From NCBI RefSeq assembly GCF_004346195.1, contig NZ_SMAK01000007.1, positions 62,001 to 126,000 of the forward strand: DNA of 64,000 nucleotides, read 5' to 3'. The notes under the pieces were generated by a model. The model did no database searches and was not told the DNA's origin. It saw nothing but the letters and a program-made list of their open reading frames with translations. The stretch comes from Tepidamorphus gemmatus. Lineage in GTDB: Bacteria > Pseudomonadota > Alphaproteobacteria > Rhizobiales > Tepidamorphaceae. The translations under genes were made by a program, and so were the position numbers. This document shows, piece after piece, positions 1 through 8,926 of the stretch (position 1 is its first letter; every line of letters starts with the position of its first letter).

Positions 1-490
1 CGCGCTGGCGCATGCCCCCGGAGAACTGGTGCGGATAGGCGTCGATGCGCGTCTCGGGCGCTGGGATGCCGACCTCGGTCAGCAGCTCGATCGCCCGCTT
101 GCGCGCCTGCGACTCGCCGAGCGGCAGATGCGTGCGGATCGTTTCGACGAGCTGCCTGCCGACGGTATAGAGCGGGTTGAGGCTGGTCAGCGGGTCCTGG
201 AACACCATGCCGATGCGGCGCCCCCGGATCCTGCGCAGCGCATCGGCGGAGAGGTTGTCGATGCGGCGTCCCTCGAGGATCACCTCGCCGCCGGCGATGC
301 GGCCGGGCGGCTCGAGCAGGCCGATGATGGCGCTGCCGGTCAGCGACTTGCCCGCCCCGGATTCCCCGACCACCCCCAGCACCTCGCCCGGCGCGATGTC
401 GAAGGACACGCCGTCGACCGCGACAAGGGTTCCCTTGCGGGTCGGAAACTCGACGCGCAGGTTCTTCACCTGAAGGAGGGGCTGCCTCAT
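1..490 (-). CDS. Peptide/nickel ABC transporter ATP-binding protein (OppD/DppD-like), partial at window edge
   Basis: This is an ATPase of a peptide/opine/nickel ABC importer. It would hydrolyse ATP on the cytoplasmic face of the two permeases encoded just upstream. Read on the minus strand it begins MRQPLLQVKNLRVEFPTR and shows a Walker A (GESGAGKS, about residue 38-45), a Q-loop with the DppD/OppD signature QDPLTSLNP near residue 100, and an LSGG-type element (FSGGMRQR) where the window ends. The C-terminal half, including Walker B, lies off the left edge. The ATG at 490 follows the dppC-like stop by 178 bp. Substrate specificity cannot be told from the ATPase. Confidence 0.88.
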   Translation of the reverse strand, partial: MRQPLLQVKNLRVEFPTRKGTLVAVDGVSFDIAPGEVLGVVGESGAGKSLTGSAIIGLLEPPGRIAGGEVILEGRRIDNLSADALRRIRGRRIGMVFQDPLTSLNPLYTVGRQLVETIRTHLPLGESQARKRAIELLTEVGIPAPETRIDAYPHQFSGGMRQR

Positions 491-521
491 CGGCAGATCC
501 CCCACATCCGCCTCATCCCGG

Positions 522-550
522 CCGGGCGCGCATGGCGTGCGCGCGCCCGG
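522..550. repeat. 10-bp perfect inverted repeat between dppC-like and dppD-like genes
   Basis: Arms CCGGGCGCGC (522-531) and GCGCGCCCGG (541-550) are separated by 9 bases. It lies in the 178-bp gap between the permease stop and the ATPase start and is preceded by CATCCCGG, resembling the palindromic repeat family seen elsewhere in the window. It would form a strong hairpin in the operon mRNA. There is no T-tract, so it is not a typical intrinsic terminator. Confidence 0.45.
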
Positions 551-668
551 ATCGGGTCGCAGCACCCTGGCGGCGCCTTCCGATCCTCGCTCGTCGCGCC
601 GCCGGCGCGCGGGCCGGGACGATGCGTCAGACATCGGAGAATCTGCCCCTGCCTGCCCAGCATCCCCA

Positions 669-1625
669 TCACCTCAGCTTCGGATTGAGCGCATCGCGCA
701 GCCAGTCGCCGAGCAGGTTGACGGCCAGCACGAGAATGGCGAGCGCGGCGCCGGGGAAGATGGTGATCCACCATTCGCCGGAGAACAGGAAATCCTGGCC
801 GATGCGGATCAATGTCCCGAGGGAGGGCTGGGTGATCGGAATGCCGACGCCGAGGAAGGAGAGCGTCGCCTCGGTGATGATGGCGAGCGCCAGATTGATG
901 GTGGCGATCACCAGCACCGGTCCCATGACGTTGGGCAGCACGTGGCGCAGCATGATCAGCGCCGGCGGGATGCCGATCAGACGAGCGGCCTGGACATATT
1001 CCTTGTTGCGCTCGACCAGCGTCGAGCCGCGCACGGTGCGGGCGTACTGCACCCAGAAGCTCAGCCCAATCGACAATGTCAGCACCCAGAATGCCGTCTT
1101 CTCGCGCGGCACGTTGCCGATGACCGCGTGAACCGAGCCGTCGATCAGCAGCGCGATCAGGATCGCCGGGAAGGTCAGCTGCACGTCGGCGATGCGCATG
1201 ATGATCGAGTCGGTGCGGCCACCGACATAGCCGGCGACGAGGCCGAGCGTGATCCCGAGCGCGGCGGCGAGTGCGACGCTGGCGAAGCCGACCGCCAGCG
1301 AGATGCGTGATCCGTACATGATGGTCGACAGCAGGTCGCGGCCCTGATCGTCGGTACCGAGCAGGTAGTTCGGATCGCCGCCCGCCTCCCAGGCCGGCGG
1401 CAGCAGCGAATCGAGCAGGCTGATCTGCGACAGGTCGAACGGGTTATGCGGCGCGATCCATGGCGCGAACAGCGCGGCGAGAAAGAAGATCGCGGTGACG
1501 ATGGCGGCCAGCACCGTCACCCTGGATCGTCGGAACGAATACCAGATGTCGGAGTCGAAGGCCCGTCTCAGCGGGCCGAGGCGCGGCGCCATCCACCGTC
1601 CGTCTTCGCCTGTCAACCGGGGCAT
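669..1625 (-). CDS. Peptide/nickel-type ABC transporter permease (DppC/OppC-like)
   Basis: An inner-membrane permease subunit of 318 aa, the partner of the DppB-like protein encoded 8 bp upstream. The N-terminus carries the DppC-type anchor helix (AAIVTAIFFLAALFAPWIAP), then a periplasmic loop with the family motif LLGTDDQGRDLLS and five further membrane spans. The EAA cytoplasmic loop for the ATPase reads EYVQAARLIGIPPALIMLRH. The frame stays open to 1808, but that stretch is the shadow of the preceding gene. The ATG at 1625, eight bases after the dppB-like stop, gives a protein of normal family length. It is probably cotranscribed with its neighbours. Confidence 0.93.
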   Translation of the reverse strand: MPRLTGEDGRWMAPRLGPLRRAFDSDIWYSFRRSRVTVLAAIVTAIFFLAALFAPWIAPHNPFDLSQISLLDSLLPPAWEAGGDPNYLLGTDDQGRDLLSTIMYGSRISLAVGFASVALAAALGITLGLVAGYVGGRTDSIIMRIADVQLTFPAILIALLIDGSVHAVIGNVPREKTAFWVLTLSIGLSFWVQYARTVRGSTLVERNKEYVQAARLIGIPPALIMLRHVLPNVMGPVLVIATINLALAIITEATLSFLGVGIPITQPSLGTLIRIGQDFLFSGEWWITIFPGAALAILVLAVNLLGDWLRDALNPKLR

Positions 1626-1633
1626 GGCGTGAC

Positions 1634-2617
1634 TCACGCGGCTGCCCGGCCGTCGACCCGCACCCGTGGATCGACCAGGGTGTAGAGGATATCGACCGCA
1701 AGGTTGATGACGACGAACAGGAAGGCGATCAGCATCAGATAGGCCGCCATGATCGGGATGTCGACGTTCTGCACGGCCTGCAGGAACAGAAGGCCCATGC
1801 CCGGCCACTGGAACACCGTCTCGGTGATGATGGCGAAGGCGATGATCGAGCCAAGCTGCAGCCCCGTGATGGTGATCACCGGAATCAGCGTGTTCTTGAG
1901 CGCATGACCGAAATAGATGGCGCGTCTGGTCAGGCCGCGGGCGCGAGCGAACTTGATGTAGTCAGTCCGGAGAACCTCCAGCATCTCGGAGCGAACAAGG
2001 CGCATGATCAGCGTCATCTGGAACAGGCCGAGCGTGATCGACGGCAGGATCAGCGCCTTCAGCCCCGAGGCGGTCAGCAGACCGGTGCGCCAGAAGCCGA
2101 ACACCTCGACCACCTCGCCGCGTCCGAAGCTCGGCAGCCAGCGCAGGTTCACCGAGAAGATGAAGATCAGCAGGATGCCGATCAGGAAGGTCGGCAGCGA
2201 GATGCCGATCAGCGACACGGAGAGAAACAGCTTGGACAACCACGACTCGCGGTTGATGCCGGTATAGACGCCCATCGGAATGCCGACGAGCAGGGCCAAG
2301 ATCGCCGAGCAGATCGACAATTCCAGAGTGGCCGGAAGCCGCGACAGGATCAATTCGCCGACCGGCTGCTTGAACTGATAGGCGATGCCGAAATCGAAAT
2401 GCACGGCGTTCCACAGGAAGCGGCCGAACTGCACGATGACGGGATCGTTGAGGCCGAGCGCCTCGCGCAGCGCCGCGCGCTGCTCCGGCGTCGTCTCGAC
2501 GCCGACCATCTGGTTCACCGGATCGCCGATGTAACGGAACATCATGAAGGCGATCAGGGCCACGGCAACCATGACCAGCACGGACTGTGCGAGTCGTCGG
2601 ATGATGAAGGCGAGCAT
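1634..2617 (-). CDS. Peptide/nickel-type ABC transporter permease (DppB/OppB-like)
   Basis: An inner-membrane permease of 327 aa, typical length for DppB/OppB. It starts with the family hallmark MLAFIIRRLAQSVLVM and has six predicted membrane spans. The periplasmic segment has the usual DPV and LGL elements (residues 32-60), and the EAA loop includes KFARARGLTRRAIYFGHALK near residues 223-242. It lies 339 bp downstream of the binding-protein gene, a gap that holds two hairpins, and 8 bp upstream of the dppC-like gene. Peptide is the commonest substrate of the family, but nickel, opines and glutathione are also known. Confidence 0.93.
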   Translation of the reverse strand: MLAFIIRRLAQSVLVMVAVALIAFMMFRYIGDPVNQMVGVETTPEQRAALREALGLNDPVIVQFGRFLWNAVHFDFGIAYQFKQPVGELILSRLPATLELSICSAILALLVGIPMGVYTGINRESWLSKLFLSVSLIGISLPTFLIGILLIFIFSVNLRWLPSFGRGEVVEVFGFWRTGLLTASGLKALILPSITLGLFQMTLIMRLVRSEMLEVLRTDYIKFARARGLTRRAIYFGHALKNTLIPVITITGLQLGSIIAFAIITETVFQWPGMGLLFLQAVQNVDIPIMAAYLMLIAFLFVVINLAVDILYTLVDPRVRVDGRAAA

Positions 2618-2879
2618 GACCCTCCGACTACTGAGCTGCGGCGCCTCGGCGCCTCGGGCTGGACCGGGCCGCGTCCGCGCGCATGAGCGCTGGGGCGGTC
2701 ATGCGGCAGACAGGGACGCTCGGCCGGGGCACCCTTTCCTTGCGACCGCACCGGTCGGACCATGCGCGCCGTGGTCCGCCTCGCTCGGGTCACGCAGGCC
2801 GCCGGCCGGCGGCGACGGACACGGACACGGCTCCGGTCATGGCCTCAGGCTGCCCGATGGCCCCCCGGGCCCGATGACC

Positions 2880-2893
2880 GGCCGGCACCGGCC
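2880..2893. repeat. Short GC hairpin in the SBP-permease gap
   Basis: GGCCGG (2880-2885) and CCGGCC (2888-2893) with a 2-base spacer. It is adjacent to the larger stem-loop at 2905-2938. The rest of the 339-bp gap (2618-2956) shows no convincing coding frame. Confidence 0.3.
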
Positions 2894-2904
2894 GATCATC
2901 CCTG

Positions 2905-2938
2905 GCAGGATATCGGCGATCGCCCGCCGATATCCTGC
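2905..2938 (-). promoter_or_regulatory. 13-bp stem-loop after the binding-protein gene
   Basis: A perfect inverted repeat has arms GCAGGATATCGGC (2905-2917) and GCCGATATCCTGC (2926-2938) with an 8-base loop. It begins 18 bases after the stop codon of the binding-protein gene on the transcribed minus strand and is not followed by a T-run. Stem-loops in this position in binding-protein-dependent operons commonly protect the upstream mRNA and lower permease expression. That role is inferred here. Confidence 0.55.
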
Positions 2939-2956
2939 GCTGTCACAAGCGGCCCG

Positions 2957-4546
2957 TCAGTCGTTCATCGTCATCCACTTGAACAGCACCTGGTTGTCGG
3001 CGCGCTGGACAACGTCGAGCTTCTTCGACTTGCCCCAGGCGAGCGACTGCTGGTGCAGCGGAATGTGCGACACCTCCTCGTGCATGATCGTGAAGGCCTC
3101 GTGGATCAGCTGGTCGCGCTTGGTCGGGTCGTTCTCGCCCAGAATCTGCTTGGCGAGCGCGTCCACCTTCTCGTTGCACCAGCCGCCGAGGTTGAACGGA
3201 CCGCCCTTGCCGGTCTCGTCACGGCAGCCGGCAAGGTTGGTGATGACGTTCCAGGAGTCGAACGAACCGGGCGTCCAGCCGAGCAGATAGAAGTCGGTGT
3301 CGTAGCCGCCGGTCGCCAGCACCTTGCCGAAATACTTCGACTTGGTCTGGGCATTGAGGTCGACCTTGACGCCGATGCGGGCGAGCATCGCGGCAACGGC
3401 CTGGCAGATCGCTTCGTCATTGACGTAGCGGTCGTTCGGGCAATCCATGCCGACGGTGAAGCCATCCGGATAGCCGGCGTCCGCGAGCAGCTTCTTCGCC
3501 GCCTCCGGGTCATAGGGATGGCGGGAAAACTCGCCGGAGCGGGAATAGAGTAGCGGCGAGATCAGCAGCGCGGAGTTCGTCGACAGGCCGCGCATCACCT
3601 TCTGATGGATCGCGTCGATGTCGATCGCCTGGTAGAAGGCCTTGCGCACCCTGGCGTCGCGGAACGGGTTCTTGCCCTTGACGTTGGAGGTCGGCAACTC
3701 GTCGCGGATCGAGTTGAAGCCGAGGAAGATGGTCCTGAGCTCCGGCCCGGTCAGGGCCTCGGCGTTGGCGCTGGCATTCACCCGGTCGATATCCTGAACC
3801 GGCACCGGATCGACGAGGTCGACCTCGCCCGACAGGAGCGCCGCGACGCGGGTGGCATCCTGGGCGATCGGGGTGAAGATCACCTCGTCGATATTGCCCT
3901 CGATCTTGTCCCACCAGCCCGGATTCGGCTTGAACACGGTCCGGACTCCCGGCTCGTGGCTCTCGATCACGTAGGGACCGGTGCCATTGGACATGAAGGC
4001 AGCCTTGCTCGACGCCGTATCGGAGGCCGAGACCACGTTCTCAAGTCCGACCTCTTCCGCCCACTCCTTGTCCATGATGTACCAGGTATCCCACTCGTAG
4101 TGCAGGATGGGATTGGGCGTGGACAGCACGAAGTCGACCGTGTAGTCGTCCACCTTCTCGACCTTGACGTCAGCCGGCAGACGGGTCTTCAGGTCGGAGT
4201 TCTGAGACAGGACGCGGTTCACCGAGAAGATCACATCATCGGCATTGAAGTCGTTGCCGTTGGCGAACTTCACGCCCTGGCGCAGATGGAATCGCCAGCG
4301 TGTCGGCTCGACGATCTCCCAGCTCTCGGCGAGCGCCGGTTCGATCTCGAGATTCTTGCCGCGCCTGGTGAGGCCTTCATAGACGTTGCCCAGCTGGCCG
4401 AGCGTGAAGGTCTCGTTCAGCGTGTAGGGATCGAGGGCTCCGAGCTGGCCCTGAAAGGCCCAGCGCAGCGTCTTGGCGTCGGCGCTGGCACCGAGCGCCA
4501 GTACCCCTGCGACGCCGGCAGCGACCGTGACGGTCCTGAGGGTCAT
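2957..4546 (-). CDS. Peptide-type ABC transporter substrate-binding protein (SBP family 5)
   Basis: A periplasmic binding protein of 529 aa. The start at 4546 is chosen because GGAGGT lies 4 bases upstream and the protein then opens with a Sec signal peptide (MTLRTVTVAAGVAGVLALGA, cleavage probably after ASADA). The mature part shows SBP_bac_5 features: GALDPYTLN, the NVYEGL region, the block WRFHLRQGVKFANGNDF near residue 90, and GTGPYVIESHEPG near residue 180. It is the first gene of the importer operon, with permeases and ATPase to its left. Regulation is unknown. The 182-bp upstream gap holds two direct AATTGCA repeats. The ligand is unknown. Confidence 0.93.
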   Translation of the reverse strand: MTLRTVTVAAGVAGVLALGASADAKTLRWAFQGQLGALDPYTLNETFTLGQLGNVYEGLTRRGKNLEIEPALAESWEIVEPTRWRFHLRQGVKFANGNDFNADDVIFSVNRVLSQNSDLKTRLPADVKVEKVDDYTVDFVLSTPNPILHYEWDTWYIMDKEWAEEVGLENVVSASDTASSKAAFMSNGTGPYVIESHEPGVRTVFKPNPGWWDKIEGNIDEVIFTPIAQDATRVAALLSGEVDLVDPVPVQDIDRVNASANAEALTGPELRTIFLGFNSIRDELPTSNVKGKNPFRDARVRKAFYQAIDIDAIHQKVMRGLSTNSALLISPLLYSRSGEFSRHPYDPEAAKKLLADAGYPDGFTVGMDCPNDRYVNDEAICQAVAAMLARIGVKVDLNAQTKSKYFGKVLATGGYDTDFYLLGWTPGSFDSWNVITNLAGCRDETGKGGPFNLGGWCNEKVDALAKQILGENDPTKRDQLIHEAFTIMHEEVSHIPLHQQSLAWGKSKKLDVVQRADNQVLFKWMTMND

Positions 4547-4728
4547 CTGTACCTCCGTCTGGTTATCATTGGTCCACCTGCGGCGGACTTGGGATCGGAG
4601 CATATCGTCGCTTTCACGAGCTTGTCACCCGTGCACCTCGCCAGAATTGCATGCGGAGCGGAACAATTGCAGAACAAATCTATTAGTCGACTTGATTCCG
4701 TAGCGGAAGAACAGGTGCGGAAACTGCC

Positions 4729-5214
4729 TCAGGTCGCCGCCTTGTCCAGCCGCTTGCGCATCCTTATGGCGGGCGCCCCGTCCTCGTAATAGCCCGGGAT
4801 CCGAGCATGCTCGACATAGCCGCGGCGGGAATAGAGGGCGATCGCCGCCATGTTGTCCGCGCGCACCTCCAGGCTGATCTCGGCGCGGCCCCTGTCACGT
4901 GCGGCCTGCTCGGCGGCCGCGAGGAGACGGCTGCCAAGTCCCCTGCCGCGGGCGCCGGCTGCGGTCGCGATGGAATAGAGACGGGCGCGCATCGAACCGG
5001 CCGGCAGCAGCACCAGGGCGTAGCCCAGGACGCGCCCGTGACCTTCGGCGACGATGAGAGATGCCGAGGGCGAGTGCAGCAAGCGGCGCAACGACCGCCG
5101 ACTCAGCCGGTCGCCGGAGAAGGTCGTCTGTTCGAGCTCGCACAGCGCGTCGAGATCGGCTTGGGCGCCGGTCCTGACCCGCACCGGCACCTCGCCCTCG
5201 ACGCCGTCGACCAT
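4729..5214 (-). CDS. GNAT N-acetyltransferase (RimI-like)
   Basis: A cytoplasmic acetyl-CoA-dependent N-acyltransferase of 161 aa. The pyrophosphate-binding motif A reads ARGRGLGSRLLAAAEQAA (about residues 90-107), followed by the RimI-like block LEVRADNMAAIALYSRRGY and a C-terminal YYEDGAPAIRMRKRL. The ATG at 5214 is preferred because AGGAG lies 11 bases upstream; the frame is open further upstream but that stretch is not protein-like. It is divergent from the ATP-grasp gene at 5411 with a 196-bp shared region. RimI proteins acetylate protein N-termini, but the pairing with an ATP-grasp ligase suggests a peptide or amino-acid substrate (inference). Confidence 0.85.
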   Translation of the reverse strand: MVDGVEGEVPVRVRTGAQADLDALCELEQTTFSGDRLSRRSLRRLLHSPSASLIVAEGHGRVLGYALVLLPAGSMRARLYSIATAAGARGRGLGSRLLAAAEQAARDRGRAEISLEVRADNMAAIALYSRRGYVEHARIPGYYEDGAPAIRMRKRLDKAAT

Positions 5215-5247
5215 GGATTTACCGTCTCCTCGGCGGAACCGCTGGCA

Positions 5248-5268
5248 CTCCGGCGGGTTCTGCCGGAG
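5248..5268. promoter_or_regulatory. Inverted repeat in the divergent GNAT/ATP-grasp intergenic region
   Basis: CTCCGGC (5248-5254) and GCCGGAG (5262-5268) with a 7-base spacer, 34 bp upstream of the acetyltransferase start and about 143 bp upstream of the ATP-grasp start. The symmetric form suits a dimeric regulator or a hairpin in the leader. No regulator gene is adjacent. Confidence 0.3.
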
Positions 5269-5410
5269 CGCGGCGCTGCGCGGCGTCGCAACATACCCGC
5301 TTGTTCTGCGGTGTAAACGGCGTAGATATGCGGGCAATCGAGGGCCGCATCGGCAGCGGCCGTCCGCTCGACCAATGCCGCCCCCGGAAGGAGGGGCCCG
5401 ACGCGTCAGC

Positions 5411-6886
5411 ATGAAGAAGGCGCTCTATTCCGGCTGGGTGATCCTCGTCGATCAGGCGAAGGATTTCCCGAACGCCGACACCCCCCACAAGGTAATCACC
5501 ACCCGCGACTATCTCGCCCGGCCGCAGCTGTTCGACGGCGGCCGGCCGAAAGTGGTCAACCTGTCACGCTCATACGCCTATCAGAGCCGCGGCTACTTCT
5601 GCTCGCTGCTGGCCGAGGCACGCGGCCACAGGGTGCTGCCGTCCGTCGAGGCAATGCTCGATCTGGCCGGCCGCGAGCTCTACGGTCACGCCATCCCGGA
5701 GCTCGAGCAGGAGCTCAACCGCTGTGCCCGGTCGGCCCGGCACACGCCGGAGCGGGAGACATCGTTCCAAGTCTGCATGGGGCTGGTCGCCGACGAGCGC
5801 TACGAACGCTTTGCGCGGCTTCTGTTCGACTGGTTCCGCTGCCCGATCATCGAGGTCACGGTGACACCGGGCGACTGGCTGACGATCCGGCGACTGCGAC
5901 CGCGCGCGATCACCAAGCTGGACGACGCCGAACGCGCGTTCTTCCGGGAGGCCCTGCACCGCCACACGTTGCGCGACTGGCGCTCGCCGAGAACGCGGCC
6001 GACGCTGAAGTACTCGCTCGCCGTGCTGCATGATCCGAAGCAGGCGCTGGCGCCCTCGACGCTCGCCTCGATCCGCCATTTCGCGCGCATCGCCGAACGG
6101 CATGACATCGAGGTGGAGCCGATCACGCGCAAGCAGCTCGACCAGCTCGCCGAGTACGACGCGCTGTTCATCCGCGAGACCACCTCGATCGACAACCACA
6201 CCTACCGCTTCGCGCGCCGCGCGGTGCAGGAGGGGATGCCGGTGATCGACGATCCGATCTCGATGATCCGCTGCACCAACAAGGTCTACCTGAAGGAGCT
6301 GCTGACCGCGAACGGCGTCCCGGTCCCGCCGACCGTCATCGTCGCATCGGCCGCCGACATCGCGGCCGCCGAGGAGCGGCTCGGCTATCCGCTGGTGGTG
6401 AAGATCCCGGACGGCTCGTTCAGCCGCGGCGTCCACAAGGTGGAGACGCCGGAAGCGTTTCGGAAACTGGCCGGCGACCTGTTCAAGGAAACGGATCTGC
6501 TGATCGCCCAGAAGTTCATGCAGACCGAGTTCGACTGGCGGCTCGGCGTGCTCGGCGGCGAGCCGCTGTTCGCATGCCAGTACCTGATGGCGCGGCGGCA
6601 CTGGCAGATCGTCAAGCACCGGCCCGACGGCTCCGCCATCCAGGGCTCGTCCAGGGCCTTCGCCTTCGAGGACGTGCCGGAGGCGGTGATCGATGTCGGC
6701 GTGCGCGCCGCCCGGCTGATCGGCGACGGGCTCTACGGGGTCGACATCAAGCAGAACGCCGATGGCGTGTTCGTCATCGAGATCAATGACAATCCCAATG
6801 TCGACCACGGCTACGAGGATGCCGCGCTGAAGGACCAGGTCTGGTCGAAACTGGCGCGCTGGTTCTACGACCGGCTGGAGATGTGA
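5411..6886 (+). CDS. RimK-like ATP-grasp ligase with N-terminal RLAN domain
   Basis: A 491-aa predicted ATP-dependent carboxylate-amine ligase. The N-terminal third (about 1-180) matches the RLAN domain found only in front of RimK-like ATP-grasp modules. The rest is an ATP-grasp fold: a presenting segment LLTANGVPVPPTVIV, the nucleotide lysine in YPLVVKIPDGSFSRGV, LLIAQKFMQTEFDWRLGV, and the metal-binding EINDNPNVDHG near the C-terminus. RimK relatives add glutamate to peptides or proteins or build short peptides; this family's substrate is not established. GGAAGGAGG lies 16 bases before the ATG. Divergent from a GNAT gene, a pairing that suggests joint modification of a peptide or amino-acid metabolite (inference). 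Confidence 0.87.
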   Translation: MKKALYSGWVILVDQAKDFPNADTPHKVITTRDYLARPQLFDGGRPKVVNLSRSYAYQSRGYFCSLLAEARGHRVLPSVEAMLDLAGRELYGHAIPELEQELNRCARSARHTPERETSFQVCMGLVADERYERFARLLFDWFRCPIIEVTVTPGDWLTIRRLRPRAITKLDDAERAFFREALHRHTLRDWRSPRTRPTLKYSLAVLHDPKQALAPSTLASIRHFARIAERHDIEVEPITRKQLDQLAEYDALFIRETTSIDNHTYRFARRAVQEGMPVIDDPISMIRCTNKVYLKELLTANGVPVPPTVIVASAADIAAAEERLGYPLVVKIPDGSFSRGVHKVETPEAFRKLAGDLFKETDLLIAQKFMQTEFDWRLGVLGGEPLFACQYLMARRHWQIVKHRPDGSAIQGSSRAFAFEDVPEAVIDVGVRAARLIGDGLYGVDIKQNADGVFVIEINDNPNVDHGYEDAALKDQVWSKLARWFYDRLEM

Positions 6887-7070
6887 AGGGGCGGGCCGTT
6901 CGATCTGGTCCCGAACGAGGTTTCATGCCATCCTGGACGATGGGCCCGGATGCGGTAGATTGCGTCTGTTTCACCCCCGTCGTCGCCAGGGATCCGGGCG
7001 CGCCGCGCCTGTTCATCGGCGATGCCTTCTTGCACGCGGACGCCCTCGCCGTCCTGCCGTGAACCGCCCC

Positions 7071-8375
7071 TCACCGGCCCATCATCTGGCGCGGCAGGAA
7101 GGTGGCGATGTCGGGGAATGCCACCAGCAGCGCCACCGCCAGCACCATGAGGACGAACATCGGCGCGGCAGCACGGGCGATGAAGGCCATGTCGCGGCCG
7201 GTCATGCCCTGCAGCACGAACAGGTTGAAGCCGACCGGCGGAGTGATCTGCGCCATCTCGACGACGACGACGAGATAGATGCCGAACCAGATCATGTCGA
7301 AGCCGGAGGAGCGCACCAGCGGCTCGATCACCGCCATGGTCAGCACCACCGCCGAAATCCCGTCCAGGAAGCAGCCGAGGACGATGTAGAACACCGTCAG
7401 TGCGACGATCAGCGCGATCGGCGAGAGCTCCCAGCCGGCAATCGTGGTGGCCAGCGCGCGCGGCAGGCCAGTGAAGCCCATTGCCAGCGACAGGAAGGCC
7501 GAACCGGCCAGGATCAGCGCGATCATCGAGGCGGTACGAGTCGCTCCCAGAAGGCTGTCCATGAAGGACTTGCGGGTGAGCGAGCCCTGCAGCGCCGACA
7601 GCGCCAGTGCGCCCGCCACGCCGAACACCGCCGCCTCGGTGGCAGTGGCAATGCCGGCGTAGATCGATCCGATGACGAAGACGATGAGCAGCAGCACCGG
7701 CGCAAGCTGCCAGAGGCCGCTGAGCTTCTCCTGCCAGCTGGCGCGCGTCTCCTCCAGCGCGCCGGCATTGCGGGTGAGAAGGCCCCAGATCGCCACATAG
7801 CCCATGAACAGGCCGGCCAGCATGATGCCGGGCAGGACACCGGCGATGAACAGCTGGGCAATCGATTCATTCACCGTGACCCCGTAGATGATCAGGATGA
7901 TCGAGGGCGGGATGAGAAGACCGAGCGTTCCGGCGCCGGCCAGCGTGCCGACGATCATCCGCTCGGGATAGCGGCGTCGGCGCAGTTCCGGGATCGACAT
8001 CTTGCCGACGGTGGCGACTGTGGCGGCCGACGAGCCGGAGATCGCCGCGAAGATTGCGCAACCGGCGACGTTGACATGCAGGAGACCACCCGGCAGCCGG
8101 CTCATCAGCGGCGTCAGCCCGCGGAACAGGTTTTCCGACAGCTTCGAGCGGAACAGGATCTCGCCCATCCAGATGAACAGCGGTAGGGCAGTCAGCGTCC
8201 AGGATGAGGACATGCCCCACACCGTGATCGCCATCGCATCACCGACCGGCCGGGGCGTGAACAGCGCCATGCCGAAGGCGGAGACGCCGATCAGGCTGAG
8301 CCCGATCCATACCCCGGTGCCGAGGAAGAGGAACAGGAGCCCGAGAAAGGCCGCCGTGAGCCAGACGCCGCTCAT
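7071..8375 (-). CDS. dctM: TRAP transporter large permease (DctM)
   Basis: The 434-aa ion-coupled transmembrane subunit of a tripartite (TRAP) importer. It is strongly hydrophobic with about 12 membrane spans and carries family motifs AISGSSAATVATVGKMSIPEL (read in two parts around residue 110-130), LGLLIPPSIILIIYGV and the C-terminal half repeat ITPPVGFNLFVLQG. It overlaps the dctQ stop by 4 bp, the usual translational coupling. The convergent gap to the ATP-grasp gene (6887-7070) has only weak short hairpins. The substrate class (C4-dicarboxylate or another organic acid) is set by the DctP protein. Confidence 0.95.
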   Translation of the reverse strand: MSGVWLTAAFLGLLFLFLGTGVWIGLSLIGVSAFGMALFTPRPVGDAMAITVWGMSSSWTLTALPLFIWMGEILFRSKLSENLFRGLTPLMSRLPGGLLHVNVAGCAIFAAISGSSAATVATVGKMSIPELRRRRYPERMIVGTLAGAGTLGLLIPPSIILIIYGVTVNESIAQLFIAGVLPGIMLAGLFMGYVAIWGLLTRNAGALEETRASWQEKLSGLWQLAPVLLLIVFVIGSIYAGIATATEAAVFGVAGALALSALQGSLTRKSFMDSLLGATRTASMIALILAGSAFLSLAMGFTGLPRALATTIAGWELSPIALIVALTVFYIVLGCFLDGISAVVLTMAVIEPLVRSSGFDMIWFGIYLVVVVEMAQITPPVGFNLFVLQGMTGRDMAFIARAAAPMFVLMVLAVALLVAFPDIATFLPRQMMGR

Positions 8376-8926
8376 CCCGCGGCCTTATCGCCTGTCGCAG
8401 TCTCGCCGCCCTGTTCCTCGGGCTCGCTTATGCCGCTGCGGCCGAGCACGATCGCCTCGATCAACGAGTGGGCGAAGGCGACCGCCAGGATGACGGCCCC
8501 CACCGCGACCGGTGTCTGCGGGATCCACAGGAGTGTTGCGGCCGTGCCCTCGCTGCGGTCGCCGAACCGGTAGGAGGTCATGGCAAGGCGGACCATGTAC
8601 CAGGCGAACCAGCAGGAGATCGCGGTTGCCGCCAAGAGGCACCAGAGCTGCACGACGCGCCGGGCCACGCCCTCAAGCCGCCCCAGCAGGATGCCGACGC
8701 GGATCTGCTCGCCGGAGCGCAGCGTATGGGCGAAGGCAAGGAAGCTGGCAGCAGCCATCGCGTAGCCGGCATATTCGCCGAGCCAACCGACATAGACCGA
8801 CATCAGCCGGGTGACGACGCTCGCCAGGACCAGGCAGCCGAGGCCGGCGAGGCAGGCCGCCGCCAGATAGCCGGCCACCAGGTAGAGCCCGTCGAGTGCG
8901 CGGCCGAGCCGCCGGAACACTGCCAT
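8372..8926 (-). CDS. dctQ: TRAP transporter small permease (DctQ)
   Basis: A 184-aa four-helix membrane subunit that bridges the binding protein and DctM. Spans are visible at roughly residues 13-35, 47-66, 87-110 and 130-155. The family's conserved stretch reads YAMAAASFLAFAHTLRSGEQIRV in and after helix 2. The charged C-terminal tail (GISEPEEQGGE) is cytoplasmic. It is coupled to dctM by an ATGA overlap and follows dctP by 164 bp, where I see only a weak 5-bp hairpin. Confidence 0.9.
   Translation of the reverse strand: MAVFRRLGRALDGLYLVAGYLAAACLAGLGCLVLASVVTRLMSVYVGWLGEYAGYAMAAASFLAFAHTLRSGEQIRVGILLGRLEGVARRVVQLWCLLAATAISCWFAWYMVRLAMTSYRFGDRSEGTAATLLWIPQTPVAVGAVILAVAFAHSLIEAIVLGRSGISEPEEQGGETATGDKAAG

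Noticed and set aside
6887-7070. A small gene between the ATP-grasp and dctM genes
   Set aside because: Short frames here have no ribosome site and no protein-like composition; only weak 5-bp hairpins are present.
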